DNA from: Leptospira bourretii
GTDB taxonomy: Bacteria > Spirochaetota > Leptospiria > Leptospirales > Leptospiraceae
Direction of reading: 5' to 3'
Length of the DNA stretch: 64,000 nt
Assembly: GCF_004770145.1 (NCBI RefSeq)
Contig: NZ_RQFW01000010.1
Coordinates: 316,001-380,000 of the forward strand
This document shows positions 1 to 8,367 of the stretch, in pieces; the stretch's first letter is position 1, and every line of letters starts with the position of its first letter. The position numbers were made by a program, and so were the translations under genes. Below the pieces are notes generated by a model, which saw only the letters and a list, made by a program, of their open reading frames with translations, was not told the DNA's origin and did not search any database.

Positions 1-63
1 GCTAAAACAATTGCGTAGGGAATAGGTTTATGTTTCCTAAGGCAGAACAATTTGTTTGTTCTA

Positions 64-453
64 TCAAAACCAAAATAGATCTTTTACTTTTGGGTTTCTT
101 AACGCAAGACCCACCCAAAGTAGAATTCCTACATACACCGGAAAAAGAGTATGGCTGAAAAGTGGATTTCCCACACGCAGGTGGATGGCAACAGCACCGC
201 CTAAATATCCAGTGAGTAGAAGTGCTCCCAGGGTTGCCGTTTGCGGAATGGCATACATCACTGTGATCACAAGAAGAAGGATTCCTATGGTCGTAGCGCT
301 CGATGAGGGAAGACCAAGTTCCTCCATACTTTTTAGGACTGGTTCAATTTTTGCTAATTTTCCACCCGCATCAAAGAGGAGAAAAGTTACCACAAGACCA
401 CTGAGAATTCGTCCCACCCAAAGGTAGGTTGGGGATTGGTTTATTTCGTTCAT
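64..453 (-). CDS. DoxX-like small integral membrane protein
   Basis: A 129-residue protein with about four hydrophobic segments (near residues 11-28, 53-69, 74-91 and 104-118) and a TGYLGGAVAIHLRVG stretch at 81-95, as in DoxX-like proteins. The family is small and multi-membrane-spanning, and its biochemical role is mostly unsettled. The frame continues upstream to a TTG at 513, but I chose the ATG at 453 because the AGCAGGT before it is a plausible ribosome site and the extra 20 residues look nothing like the family. It is divergent from a TetR-type regulator, which may control it. Confidence 0.8.
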   Translation of the reverse strand: MNEINQSPTYLWVGRILSGLVVTFLLFDAGGKLAKIEPVLKSMEELGLPSSSATTIGILLLVITVMYAIPQTATLGALLLTGYLGGAVAIHLRVGNPLFSHTLFPVYVGILLWVGLALRNPKVKDLFWF

Positions 454-517
454 AAAATTACCTGCTAAAAAATCGGTCTGGTCAGAAAAACATATCCAGT
501 GATATGTTGTCAATAGA

Positions 518-536
518 ATTTATAATCAATATAAAT
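518..536. promoter_or_regulatory. Candidate TetR operator, 7-5-7 inverted repeat
   Basis: Perfect inverted repeat ATTTATA-atcaa-TATAAAT in the divergent region between the doxX-like gene and the TetR gene. It lies over the stretch where the doxX-side promoter should sit (TTGATT followed 17 bp later by CATATC on the minus strand, a weak match). Position and symmetry suit a TetR operator. AT-rich repeats of this length also occur by chance, so this is inference. Confidence 0.4.
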
Positions 537-637
537 AGAAACGAGAATTCCCGAAACAGTTGGCGGACTACCGGACAAATTGGTGTTCTCTTGGGGGAGT
601 TGATTCCGTTTTATGAGAAAAAAGGAACGAATGAGGA

Positions 638-1231
638 ATGGGAAAACAAGAGGAAACTCGTAAACTGATCATTGAATCTGCATTCGTTCTGATTTACCAA
701 AATGGATTTCAGGGTGTGGGGGTTCGTGAAATTGCACAAAAAGCAAACTTAACCATTGGTGCTTTCTTTTACCACTTCCCAACGAAAAACCATGTGGGTT
801 ATGCCATCATCGATGAGTTTCTATCCAAAGGAATTTTGGATCGGTGGATTTTGCCTTTGCAAAACTATGATGATCCCGTGGAAGGAATCATTCTTACATT
901 TAAAAAGACATTTGAAGAGTGGCCAGATGAGTTTGTTTCGAGGGGTTGTCCATTGAACAACTTGGGCCAAGAAATGTCCGCAATAGATCCAGAATTTCAA
1001 AAGAAAGCAAAGGATCTTTTGTCCCAGTGGATCCAAAACACAAAAACTCACTTGGACATTGCAAAAAAGAAAAAGATTTTAAAAGCAAAAACAGACACAA
1101 TGAAACTTGCAGAGTTTATCGTCACTTTTCAAGAAGCAACCTTTGCCATGGGAAAAGTAATGAATGATAGAAAGGTTTATGATTCTTTGTATCTTTCTTT
1201 TCGAGATCATTTACTAAGCCATTGCCATTGA
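638..1231 (+). CDS. TetR/AcrR family transcriptional regulator
   Basis: A 197-residue protein with an N-terminal TetR helix-turn-helix at about residues 28-50 (VREIAQKANLTIGAFFYHF is the recognisable core). Its ligand domain contains RGCPLNNLGQEMS at 102-114, a motif typical of the TetR subgroup whose C-terminal domain resembles that of AcuR. TetR proteins are usually dimeric repressors released by a small ligand, which I cannot predict here. The gene is divergent from the DoxX-like gene. Its stop codon lies inside the -35 hexamer of the next gene's promoter. The ATG at 638 follows an AGGAATG context, and no better start is visible. Confidence 0.88.
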   Translation: MGKQEETRKLIIESAFVLIYQNGFQGVGVREIAQKANLTIGAFFYHFPTKNHVGYAIIDEFLSKGILDRWILPLQNYDDPVEGIILTFKKTFEEWPDEFVSRGCPLNNLGQEMSAIDPEFQKKAKDLLSQWIQNTKTHLDIAKKKKILKAKTDTMKLAEFIVTFQEATFAMGKVMNDRKVYDSLYLSFRDHLLSHCH

Positions 1232-1255
1232 CATTCATAACGAAAGTGTTATACT
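1228..1255 (+). promoter_or_regulatory. Consensus sigma-70 promoter predicting a leaderless mRNA
   Basis: TTGACA at 1228-1233, a 16-bp spacer, then TATACT at 1250-1255. The expected start of transcription is 1262-1263, and the ATG of the cyclase gene begins at 1263. No Shine-Dalgarno sequence can fit. The -35 hexamer overlaps the TGA stop of the TetR gene. Confidence 0.7.
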
Positions 1256-1262
1256 CGCATCC

Positions 1263-1916
1263 ATGGGTCAAAAACGCACCATTGCCACCTCTGCATCTGA
1301 AGAACGATTAGAAAAACTTTTAGAAGAACGTTTGAACCCTGGTTCCAACCAAGAAATCATCGACAAACGAATTTGGGATCTGTTTGGAGAAACCTGGTGT
1401 GTGATGTTTACGGATCTCTCTGGATTTTCTCGTGGGGTTGCCAAATTTGGAATCATTCATTTTTTACAAACCATCTATGAATCACAAAGAATCCTTATTC
1501 CTGTTCTGGATGAATTTGATGGAATTCTGATGAAAGACGAAGGGGATAGCCTGATGGTTCTTTTTCGCAATACCAACAAAGCCATTCAGTGTGCCATCCA
1601 AATGCAGAAAGCCTGTAAACGTTATAATGAAGGTCGAACTGCCGAAGAACAAATTTTACTTTGTGTCGGACTTGGGTATGGCAAAATCCTAAAGATTGGA
1701 GATACCGATGTTTTTGGTGCAGAAGTGAACGCAGCATCCAAGTTAGGTGAAGATACTGCCAAAGCTTGGGAGATTTTAGTCACAAATGCTGTCAAAGAAA
1801 ATGCTGACGAAACCACTGACTTTGATTTTGAATCCATCTCAGAAATCCCACCTGGTTCCGATGGAGCCTTTCGTTTGGTTTATACTTTAGAAGAACCCAA
1901 ATGGGTAGTATTATAA
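1263..1916 (+). CDS. Stand-alone class III adenylate/guanylate cyclase
   Basis: A 217-residue soluble protein made almost entirely of one class III cyclase catalytic domain. Visible motifs are FTDLSGF with the first metal-binding Asp51, MKDEGDSLMVLF with Lys91 (substrate base contact) and the second metal Asp95, and DVFGAEVNAASKLGED around 149-164 with Asp149 and Asn156 in the expected places. The residues needed for activity therefore appear present, so it probably makes cAMP or cGMP. There is no sensor or membrane domain, and the regulatory input is unknown. The start is fixed mainly by the strong promoter just upstream, which would give a leaderless message. Confidence 0.85.
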   Translation: MGQKRTIATSASEERLEKLLEERLNPGSNQEIIDKRIWDLFGETWCVMFTDLSGFSRGVAKFGIIHFLQTIYESQRILIPVLDEFDGILMKDEGDSLMVLFRNTNKAIQCAIQMQKACKRYNEGRTAEEQILLCVGLGYGKILKIGDTDVFGAEVNAASKLGEDTAKAWEILVTNAVKENADETTDFDFESISEIPPGSDGAFRLVYTLEEPKWVVL

Positions 1917-1993
1917 TTCGAGATAGAAAACAAACAAATAAGATTTGAAATTTAATATGTTTGTAACAGGGGAATCAAATTCAATCGGGAACT

Positions 1994-3820
1994 TTATTCC
2001 ATAAATTCATAAATCGAACGAATTTCACCCACAGATTCAATATAAGAATAGAGGTCTTGGAATTCTTTAGTTTGGCAGAGGGTTCCAGAATCTCCAATTA
2101 GGATCAAATGAGATTTCGCACGTGTTAAAGCCACATTCAAACGTTTGGGGTTTAGTAAAAACCCAACCTCGCCATCACGATTGGATCTAACTAAACTTAG
2201 GATCACAATTTCCGACTCTCTTCCTTGGAAAGAGTCAATGGTTTGGGTAAACCAACGTCCCGAAGACAATTTGACGAGTTTTTCCACCTGGCCTCTGTAA
2301 GGTGAGATGACAGTTGATTGTTCTTTTGGTATTCCTAAACGATACAAGGTTTCTACTAATTGGATTTCTGTATGGTTAAAAAAACTTGGCTCCTCCCCTT
2401 CGGTTTCTTCTTCTGAATCACTGCCTGCCGTATCAATCCATAAGATCGGCGGATTATTTCCTAATATAGGGGAGATGTCTATATTGTGATTCCAGTTTGC
2501 ATCGGGATGAGTTAAAATTTTATTTTCATAATAGGTCCCATTGGGAAAACCGAGGATTTCCGGTTTCATTCGGAATTGTTTTTCTAAAAAGATCACCCGA
2601 TCCCCGGAATCAAAGGCGATGGCCTTTTCTAAAAAACTATGTAAGGCATTATGGTCTGGGTAAGAGAAACTGGCACCAAGTTGTTTGGGATCACCAAAGA
2701 AAAAAGTTTTTTTTCCAACATACATGGCAAGGTAACATCCAGGATCTAAACTTTGAGTGGCTTCATCTACAAAAACATAATCAAACTCTCTCCCTTTTTT
2801 GAATTCATTTCCAAATCCAGAAAAAGTAGATACAATGAGTTCTGCACTGTCGAGTAACTTCATTCTAATGTTTGATTCAGCTTCCCTAATCGTGGAAAGT
2901 AAAAACTTGGCTTCTTTTCTTTGTGCCTTTCTTTCTTCCCTTTCTTCTTTTCCAAAATTTCGTTTCCAGGAATTAGCTTTTTTCTGGATGGCCTTTAGTT
3001 CTGTTTGCCAGTTGTGGATTTGTTTTTGGTCTGGATGTTCTTGGATGAGATTGTCAATATGGTAGGGTAGGATTTCTTCTTTGATTTTGGTAGAGTTACC
3101 CAATCGGATGACTCGAATTCCTTTTTTTAAAGCAAGTTCTACAATGTAATCGCATGCAAAGTTTGTGGGACAAAGTGTTAAAACGGATTGTTTTTTTTCT
3201 TTGATTTTTTCTACAGCTTGCATGAGTAAGGTGGTCTTTCCTGTTCCAGGTGGACCGAATATCATCCCGTAATCTGCAATTTGAAAAATTCGTTCGAGAG
3301 GGGTTGTAGTTTGTCCCGTTTTGGGAGGATTGGGTTTGTCACCGAGTCCAAATCCTAAAATCCAGCTGAGTTTTTTATGTGAAAAACTTTCTTTATCTTC
3401 GATTACTTTGGAAATGATTTCGTTATACAAATCATAAGTGGATTCTTGGAACCACTTTGAAATTTGAAATTCATTGTCTTCCCACTCATAGTCTCCACGT
3501 ATTTGGACGATTAGTTTTGTATCGGTTGCCTTGTAAATATTTCCAAAGATGGATTCGGAATTTCCTTTTATAAGAACAGGAATCCCTTGTTTTAACCATT
3601 CTTTGGCTTTTAAAGAAGGGGAAATTTTGAATTCTGCCCTCCATGTATTCCCAACAACAAAATGAAGGTCTTCCAATTCTGCAGATTTGATCGCTTTGGT
3701 TTCTTCCCCTTTTTCTAAAAATAAAGAACGTTCATACTCACGTTCTTTGGTTAGGATTGATTTTACATATAGAATTTCTTCTTCTAATGAACCAAACTCT
3801 TGTTTTATGGTTCTTCCCAT
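1994..3820 (-). CDS. Superfamily 1 (UPF1/DNA2-like) helicase
   Basis: A 608-residue P-loop helicase. Walker A is GPPGTGKT at 189-196. Motif II DEAT is at 352-355, GDPKQL at about 376-381, QFRMKP at 415-420, a TIDSFQGRESEIVIL motif V near 535, and an NVALTRAKSHLILIGD motif VI near 570. The order and sequence match the AAA_11/AAA_12 group that includes UPF1, IGHMBP2 and DNA2. The first 180 residues have no recognised fold and may bind nucleic acid. It unwinds DNA or RNA, but the in vivo substrate cannot be told from sequence. Its start overlaps the end of the upstream TPR gene by 16 bp, so the two are translationally coupled. Confidence 0.9.
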   Translation of the reverse strand: MGRTIKQEFGSLEEEILYVKSILTKEREYERSLFLEKGEETKAIKSAELEDLHFVVGNTWRAEFKISPSLKAKEWLKQGIPVLIKGNSESIFGNIYKATDTKLIVQIRGDYEWEDNEFQISKWFQESTYDLYNEIISKVIEDKESFSHKKLSWILGFGLGDKPNPPKTGQTTTPLERIFQIADYGMIFGPPGTGKTTLLMQAVEKIKEKKQSVLTLCPTNFACDYIVELALKKGIRVIRLGNSTKIKEEILPYHIDNLIQEHPDQKQIHNWQTELKAIQKKANSWKRNFGKEEREERKAQRKEAKFLLSTIREAESNIRMKLLDSAELIVSTFSGFGNEFKKGREFDYVFVDEATQSLDPGCYLAMYVGKKTFFFGDPKQLGASFSYPDHNALHSFLEKAIAFDSGDRVIFLEKQFRMKPEILGFPNGTYYENKILTHPDANWNHNIDISPILGNNPPILWIDTAGSDSEEETEGEEPSFFNHTEIQLVETLYRLGIPKEQSTVISPYRGQVEKLVKLSSGRWFTQTIDSFQGRESEIVILSLVRSNRDGEVGFLLNPKRLNVALTRAKSHLILIGDSGTLCQTKEFQDLYSYIESVGEIRSIYEFME

Positions 3821-4656
3821 TCAATATTCTCCAAGGTTGTAAAAAATCCATTTCTCAGTAGCGGTGCAAAATCAATAAAGTCGGCAGCCTTTAAATACAA
3901 AGAATCTTCGATCGAATAAGCTTGGATTAAATTGTTGGCAGCTTCTTCCAATTTACCCGCTCGGCAATGAGCCCTTGCTAAAATGATGAGTGTCTCTGGA
4001 TCAATCTCTTTGCAGTATTGGATATGGGTTCTAATTGATGTTAGTGCATTTTCTGGATCTTCTGCTTCCAAATAACAAAGAGCCAGCAAATCGTAATGAA
4101 GGAACTCTTCTGGTTCCACCATTTTTAAAGATTTTTTTAAGGAAGCAAGAGCCGAATTAAAATCCCCACGAGAAAAATACAAAGATCCAAGTTCCGCCCA
4201 AATGTCTTTTCGATCGATCCCACGGCCGTTACTTAAATGTTCTTGGGAAAGCGCTTTTTTTAAAACCTCAATTGCTTCTTCGGAACGTTCCATATCCTTT
4301 AAGAGGGAAGCAAGGAGTAGGTAGTTTTCCAAATAGGAGGGAAACTGAAGAATACTTTTTTGGAGTAAAACCTTTGCCGATTTAAATTTTTTTAATTTGA
4401 TCAGATAACGCGAGTAAACGGTGATACTTAAGGGATGAGAGGGATAGTTTTGAATGATATCCTGAAAAAGGGATTCAGTTTCTCTTGGATTTCCCACTGC
4501 ATACAGACACCAGGCTTTTTTCGCTTTGATTTTGATGAGGGCCGATTCGTTTTTTGTGTGTGATTCGCTTTCGGCATAAACATTAAATGCCCGTGTGAAT
4601 TCCTTTTCTTCTTCCAAAAGTTTGGCTTCGCGGATCAGTGAAAAAAAAGAACTCAT
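3805..4656 (-). CDS. Tetratricopeptide repeat protein
   Basis: A 283-residue protein built of helical TPR-like repeats (for example AWCLYAVGNPRETESLFQDI, ENYLLLASLLKDMERSEEAI, LGSLYFSRGDFNSALASL and LARAHCRAGKLEEAANNL), with no signal peptide or membrane segment. It is presumably a cytoplasmic scaffold. It is transcribed with, and overlaps, the downstream SF1 helicase gene, so it may be a partner of that enzyme. The start ATG at 4656 has no obvious Shine-Dalgarno sequence. The exact N-terminus is therefore less certain than the family. Confidence 0.85.
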   Translation of the reverse strand: MSSFFSLIREAKLLEEEKEFTRAFNVYAESESHTKNESALIKIKAKKAWCLYAVGNPRETESLFQDIIQNYPSHPLSITVYSRYLIKLKKFKSAKVLLQKSILQFPSYLENYLLLASLLKDMERSEEAIEVLKKALSQEHLSNGRGIDRKDIWAELGSLYFSRGDFNSALASLKKSLKMVEPEEFLHYDLLALCYLEAEDPENALTSIRTHIQYCKEIDPETLIILARAHCRAGKLEEAANNLIQAYSIEDSLYLKAADFIDFAPLLRNGFFTTLENIEWEEP

Positions 4657-4735
4657 ACGTTGTTTTTTACTTCAGAAAATATCGCGTTGGTCGATGGGTA
4701 GAATAGGGAGTAAAGATTGTAAAAGGAGGTCCTTT

Positions 4736-4891
4736 ATGGTTCCATCTATACCTGTAAACCCTGTCGTCAATTTGCCGAAGGAAATTTTCCAGGCACAAAA
4801 CCAACTCAACGAAAAACTCATGAAGTTGGCCGTCGAGGAAAAAGTAGGTCCAGCGGCAAAAAGCGAAAGGTTACTCGACATCTACTGTTAA
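4736..4891 (+). CDS. Small conserved-looking protein, 51 aa
   Basis: The ATG at 4736 is preceded by a perfect AAGGAGGT at 4723-4730, with a 5-nt gap. This is the strongest ribosome site in the window and decides the start; the frame is open back to 4595, but that part is antisense to the TPR gene. The product begins MVPSIPVNPVVNLP and continues as one amphipathic helix (KEIFQAQNQLNEKLMKLAVE). It has no signal peptide and ends in Cys. The helix faintly recalls small YjfB-type putative motility proteins, but I do not claim that family. It ends 7 bp from the convergent crotonase gene. Confidence 0.65.
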   Translation: MVPSIPVNPVVNLPKEIFQAQNQLNEKLMKLAVEEKVGPAAKSERLLDIYC

Positions 4892-4898
4892 TTGGAAA

Positions 4899-5729
4899 TT
4901 AGTCTACCCGGGTTTCTGGATTGTAAACCGGTCGTTTTCTTTCCATAAACCCACCAATTGCCGAACGGAAGTCTTTGGAGTCTAGCATACTTGCATTCCA
5001 AACAGCTACATAGTCTAGTCCTTCTTCGATGGTTTTTCCAATTCCGTGGTTTAACACTTGTTTGACCCCTCGGATGACGATGGTTGGGTTCTCTGCAATT
5101 TCTTCTGCTGTTTTGAGTCCAACTTGCAGTAAAGAATCAAAGTCCTTTGTGACCTTTGTCACAAGTCCCATTTGAAAAGCTTCTTCTGCACTGATGTCTT
5201 TTCCTGTTAGGGCAAGTTCTCTTGTATGTGCATTTCCAATCAAATGAGGAAGTCTTTGTAAAGATCCCATATCAGCCACAATGGCTACTTTGGATTCTCG
5301 TAAGGAAAATACGGCATCTTCAGACGCATAACGAATGTCACATGCAGAAACTAGATCCAGTCCTCCACCAATACAATGTTTTTGGACAAGTGCAATGGAT
5401 GGTTTTTTGGAATTGTAAACGGCATTGATTCCTTTTTGCATTGTAAGAATGAGTTGGTAAAGTTTTTCCCTACCATCCGCAAGTTCTCCCTGTACCACAG
5501 GTTTGAACTCTTGGAAAAACTCTTCTAAATCAAGACCTGTGGAGAAAGATTTTCCTTTGGCTGCGATCACAAAACAATGAATTTGCGGGTCTGCATTGAT
5601 TCGGTCCACCATATCGGGAAGATCACGCCAGAAAGGCCAGTTCATAGCATTTCTTTTTTCGGGACGATTCAACCAAAGAATGGCTACGTTTTTTCTTTTT
5701 TCAATTTCGAAAAATGGAGAAGGGTTCAT
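4899..5729 (-). CDS. Enoyl-CoA hydratase/isomerase family, dienoyl-CoA isomerase-like
   Basis: A 276-residue crotonase-fold enzyme. The oxyanion-hole segments [10 protein letters not shown] and [20 protein letters not shown] are clear. [18 protein letters not shown] carries a Glu and an Asp eight residues apart, the arrangement of delta3,5-delta2,4-dienoyl-CoA isomerase (ECH1), so an isomerase of unsaturated acyl-CoAs is more likely than a plain hydratase. It would act in fatty acid beta-oxidation, the main carbon route of leptospires. The start at 5729 overlaps the lgt stop as ATGA; the longer frame to 5834 lies inside lgt and is rejected. Confidence 0.85.
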   Translation of the reverse strand: MNPSPFFEIEKRKNVAILWLNRPEKRNAMNWPFWRDLPDMVDRINADPQIHCFVIAAKGKSFSTGLDLEEFFQEFKPVVQGELADGREKLYQLILTMQKGINAVYNSKKPSIALVQKHCIGGGLDLVSACDIRYASEDAVFSLRESKVAIVADMGSLQRLPHLIGNAHTRELALTGKDISAEEAFQMGLVTKVTKDFDSLLQVGLKTAEEIAENPTIVIRGVKQVLNHGIGKTIEEGLDYVAVWNASMLDSKDFRSAIGGFMERKRPVYNPETRVD

Positions 5730-6652
5730 ACTTTTGTTTCTTCCTTTAACCAGAGTTTTTTGGAAACCATCAAATACACACCAAAGAGAATAAGTGCTAT
5801 GGAGATATATTGGGACTGTGAAAATCCATGCCAATAGTAACCGGTTAAAAAACTTGGGTTTCCATTGGCATCAGGAATGTTCACAAGAGTAGGTGGATCA
5901 ATAAAAGGGATCACCGCTTTGTTCACACGTAAAAACTCGATGATGAGTCTTGCAAATCCGTGGATGATGAGAAACTGAGCACCAATACTCCATTTGCGGA
6001 AGTTTTGGTATCTGGCCCAAAATTGGAAGTAGGCAAAGTATCCGAATGCCATAATGGATTCCATCACTGGAGTGTTCCAAACCGGTACACCGGACGGGTG
6101 AGCGCCATGGAAATCAAAAACAAAAAAGGGAATCCTTACATCTGTGGCAAAACCATAACATCCATCCCCACTCACAAAACACCCGAGTCGTCCAATCGCA
6201 TAACCCATGCTAATCGCAGGAATCACCGCATCATAATAAGCACCGATGTCTAGTTTGTGATGGCGAAAGTAAAGAGTGATGAAGAGCCATCCAAAAAGAA
6301 GACCCCCAAAGAATACGAGGCCACCACCGCTAAAAAGAGAGGACCAAAGGCCTGGGTGTCCAGGGAATCCATTCCAATGGGTTAACGGATAAGAATACTT
6401 TCCATCATAACCGGGAACATCAATGAACACTTGGTCCCAAATTTCAAAGATAAAGAAAATTTTGGCACCGACTAAAGTGCCCAAAATCCCAAGAAAAATC
6501 AACCAATCCGAATGACTCGGATCTAATTTTTTGCGTTCGAGTTCCTTCGGGAGAAGGTAAGAACCGACAAGAAAGGCTAACATCATAAGAAGGCTGAAAG
6601 TGGACAAACCCTCCCAACCAAAGGGATTCGGAATCGGAATTCGATCTAACAT
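5726..6652 (-). CDS. lgt: Prolipoprotein diacylglyceryl transferase
   Basis: A 308-residue inner-membrane enzyme that transfers diacylglycerol from phosphatidylglycerol to the lipobox cysteine, the first step in making lipoproteins. Seven or so hydrophobic segments are visible. The signature region reads [18 protein letters not shown], and a later [14 protein letters not shown] matches the C-terminal conserved block. Some Lgt proteins have Asn-Gly-Glu where this one has Ser-Gly-Asp. It is transcribed with the crotonase gene by an ATGA overlap. The sequence before its ATG is pyrimidine-rich and shows no Shine-Dalgarno sequence. Confidence 0.92.
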   Translation of the reverse strand: MLDRIPIPNPFGWEGLSTFSLLMMLAFLVGSYLLPKELERKKLDPSHSDWLIFLGILGTLVGAKIFFIFEIWDQVFIDVPGYDGKYSYPLTHWNGFPGHPGLWSSLFSGGGLVFFGGLLFGWLFITLYFRHHKLDIGAYYDAVIPAISMGYAIGRLGCFVSGDGCYGFATDVRIPFFVFDFHGAHPSGVPVWNTPVMESIMAFGYFAYFQFWARYQNFRKWSIGAQFLIIHGFARLIIEFLRVNKAVIPFIDPPTLVNIPDANGNPSFLTGYYWHGFSQSQYISIALILFGVYLMVSKKLWLKEETKV

Positions 6653-6734
6653 AGGGGAAAGGGTAAAATTTAGGCTTAAAGGGGAAAGGAGAATTTAAAA
6701 CTTCCGAATCTCGGAAATTTAATAAAAAAATACC

Positions 6735-6762
6735 TTGACTCTAGATAGTTTAATATTAAACT
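6735..6762 (+). promoter_or_regulatory. Candidate promoter of the second doxX gene
   Basis: TTGACT at 6735-6740, 16 bp, then TAAACT at 6757-6762. The -10 element is entirely inside the palindrome at 6741-6768, so binding there would block RNA polymerase. The ribosome site AAGGAG at 6778-6783 sits 6 bp before the ATG. Confidence 0.5.
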
Positions 6763-6768
6763 ATCTAG
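6741..6768. promoter_or_regulatory. 28-bp perfect palindrome, probable repressor operator
   Basis: Half-site CTAGATAGTTTAAT followed at once by its exact reverse complement, 14 + 14 bp with no spacer. It overlaps the candidate -10 region of the doxX gene that starts at 6790. The form suits a dimeric winged-helix repressor such as MarR or HxlR/DUF24, but no such gene adjoins it, so the regulator would be encoded elsewhere. Confidence 0.7.
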
Positions 6769-6789
6769 TATTGACTTAAGGAGAACCAA

Positions 6790-7236
6790 ATGTTCGATAC
6801 ACTTTTTTCCACATCCGGGGACATTGTCCCTCTAATCTTACGCATCACAGCCTTTGTTGTGATTTTCCCACACGGCGGCCAAAAACTACTCGGTTGGTTT
6901 GGTGGTTACGGATTCAAAGGAACTTACGGATTTTTTACAGGGCAGTTGAAGTTCCCTGGAATTTTGGCGGTTCTCATCATCCTTGGTGAATCCTTTGGAC
7001 CTGTTTTACTTCTCGTAGGTTTTTTAACCAAATTTGCAGCAGCTTCCATTGCCATCATCATGATTGGTGCAGCAGTGCTTGCTCATAGACAAAATGGATT
7101 TTTTATCAATTGGAATGGAAACCAAAAAGGCGAAGGATACGAGTTTCATATTCTCGCAGCAGGACTTCTCATCGCTCTCGTACTTGGTGGGGCTGGTGTG
7201 TATTCCGTTGATTTTAACTTAATCGGAAAATTCTAA
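6790..7236 (+). CDS. DoxX family membrane protein
   Basis: A 148-residue protein with four predicted membrane helices and the typical DoxX layout: an N-terminal helix ending in FPHGGQKLLGWFGGYGFKG, two central helices with ILGESFGPVLLLVGFLTKFAA, and a C-terminal helix after the GYEFHILAAGLL block. DoxX proteins are linked in various bacteria to thiol or electron handling and redox stress; the exact reaction is not settled. It is a single-gene unit with its own ribosome site and a palindromic operator, which suggests inducible expression, for instance by oxidants or quinones (inference). Confidence 0.9.
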   Translation: MFDTLFSTSGDIVPLILRITAFVVIFPHGGQKLLGWFGGYGFKGTYGFFTGQLKFPGILAVLIILGESFGPVLLLVGFLTKFAAASIAIIMIGAAVLAHRQNGFFINWNGNQKGEGYEFHILAAGLLIALVLGGAGVYSVDFNLIGKF

Positions 7237-7259
7237 ACAAAAGAATTTATATTCGAACT

Positions 7260-7308
7260 GGTTCGGCCTTTGTCTCTGTTGGAGTTCCAACAAACAAGGG
7301 TTCGAACC
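7260..7308. terminator. Long stem-loop between convergent genes
   Basis: Outer stem GGTTCG/CGAACC (7260-7265 and 7303-7308) encloses an imperfect middle and a perfect inner hairpin TGTTGGA-gt-TCCAACA (7277-7292). It lies between the convergent doxX and M23 peptidase genes and probably ends transcription from both sides, though no long T-run follows. Confidence 0.5.
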
Positions 7309-7313
7309 AAACT

Positions 7314-8315
7314 TTAATCTAAGTTAATGTATTCCTCTGGATCAAGAGGAGCATCCAAACCAATTCGCACTTCATAGTGGACGTGAGCTCCCGTTGCTTT
7401 TCCCGTTTGGCCCACAAGGGCAATTTTATCCCCTCGTTTGACCCGGTCCCCAGGATTCACTAAAATAAGAGAACAATGCCCATACAAAGTGAAAAATCCA
7501 TTTTCATGGTTGATACGAACTGATTTTCCAAGCCCACCCACAGCAGTATCCACCGCAATGATTCCGGGGCCCGTCGCATAGATAGGTGTTCCTTCGCCGG
7601 CCGCAAAATCAATTCCTGAGTGGTATTCTCCTACAGGTAATATTCCAAAGGGATCACTACGATACCCAAAAGTTGAAGTCACAACTCCCACTCCTGGTTT
7701 TAAAGGTCTACCCCTTGGCATGGAATAAAATATACTTTCTCGCATCGAAAGATAATCAATGGCATTTTGGAAGTTAGGGACAAGGTTTCCTAGTCTTACA
7801 CCAAACTGAGTGTAGGTGGTGACCACTTGTTGGAATAATAAAAGATTCGAATCGAGTTCGCTTGCATCTTTACGATACTCTTCTTTGAGAAGATAATCTT
7901 GGGTGATCATTTCCTTTTCTGGGATTTCCTCCCAGGCAAGTAGGTTGAGAGATTCCGTTGTAGACTCAAGTTCCTCTACTGAATCTGTTAAATCTTGGGA
8001 AAGAAGGTCATAAAAGAGAAAGGATACCAGTTGGGTCTCCGTTTTTTTCTCCAAAGAAAGATTGCGATCAAAGAAAAATGAAAAGTAGACCAGAAGTCCA
8101 AAGGAAAGGAGAACCAGAGATAGGGCAAGGCCCGATAAAAAACCGAGCATTCCGACTGAAATTTCAATTTGTGCTAGAGGTTTTTCATCATTGGGAATTA
8201 GGACAAAGCTTACCTTTTCCCGGCTACGGGAAATCCACTTCCCCGCACGTTTTTTCCAGCGTAAATGTGCAATTTGGAGCCTTTCGTAGGCTGTTGTGAC
8301 GTAAGTTTCTGCCAA
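7314..8315 (-). CDS. Membrane-anchored M23 (LytM) family metallopeptidase
   Basis: A 333-residue protein with a cytoplasmic basic N-terminus, one membrane helix at about 52-80, a periplasmic coiled segment, and a C-terminal M23 domain from about 205. The zinc motifs are both present: HSGIDFA (HxxxD type) and the late HVHYEV (HxH). It should therefore be an active endopeptidase cutting peptidoglycan cross-bridges, as opposed to a LytM-degenerate activator. It stands alone, convergent with doxX and divergent from pcnB. The start used is a TTG at 8315; no clear ribosome site supports it, so the first residues are uncertain. Confidence 0.88.
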   Translation of the reverse strand: MAETYVTTAYERLQIAHLRWKKRAGKWISRSREKVSFVLIPNDEKPLAQIEISVGMLGFLSGLALSLVLLSFGLLVYFSFFFDRNLSLEKKTETQLVSFLFYDLLSQDLTDSVEELESTTESLNLLAWEEIPEKEMITQDYLLKEEYRKDASELDSNLLLFQQVVTTYTQFGVRLGNLVPNFQNAIDYLSMRESIFYSMPRGRPLKPGVGVVTSTFGYRSDPFGILPVGEYHSGIDFAAGEGTPIYATGPGIIAVDTAVGGLGKSVRINHENGFFTLYGHCSLILVNPGDRVKRGDKIALVGQTGKATGAHVHYEVRIGLDAPLDPEEYINLD

Positions 8316-8367
8316 TGTTCGTTATTCAGCCAATTTTTTCCTTGCCCAAGCCATTTTTCAGGGGAAA

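Noticed and set aside
4595..4735. N-terminal extension of the small gene to a 98-aa frame
   Set aside because: The added part is antisense to the TPR gene start and the perfect ribosome site belongs to the internal ATG at 4736.
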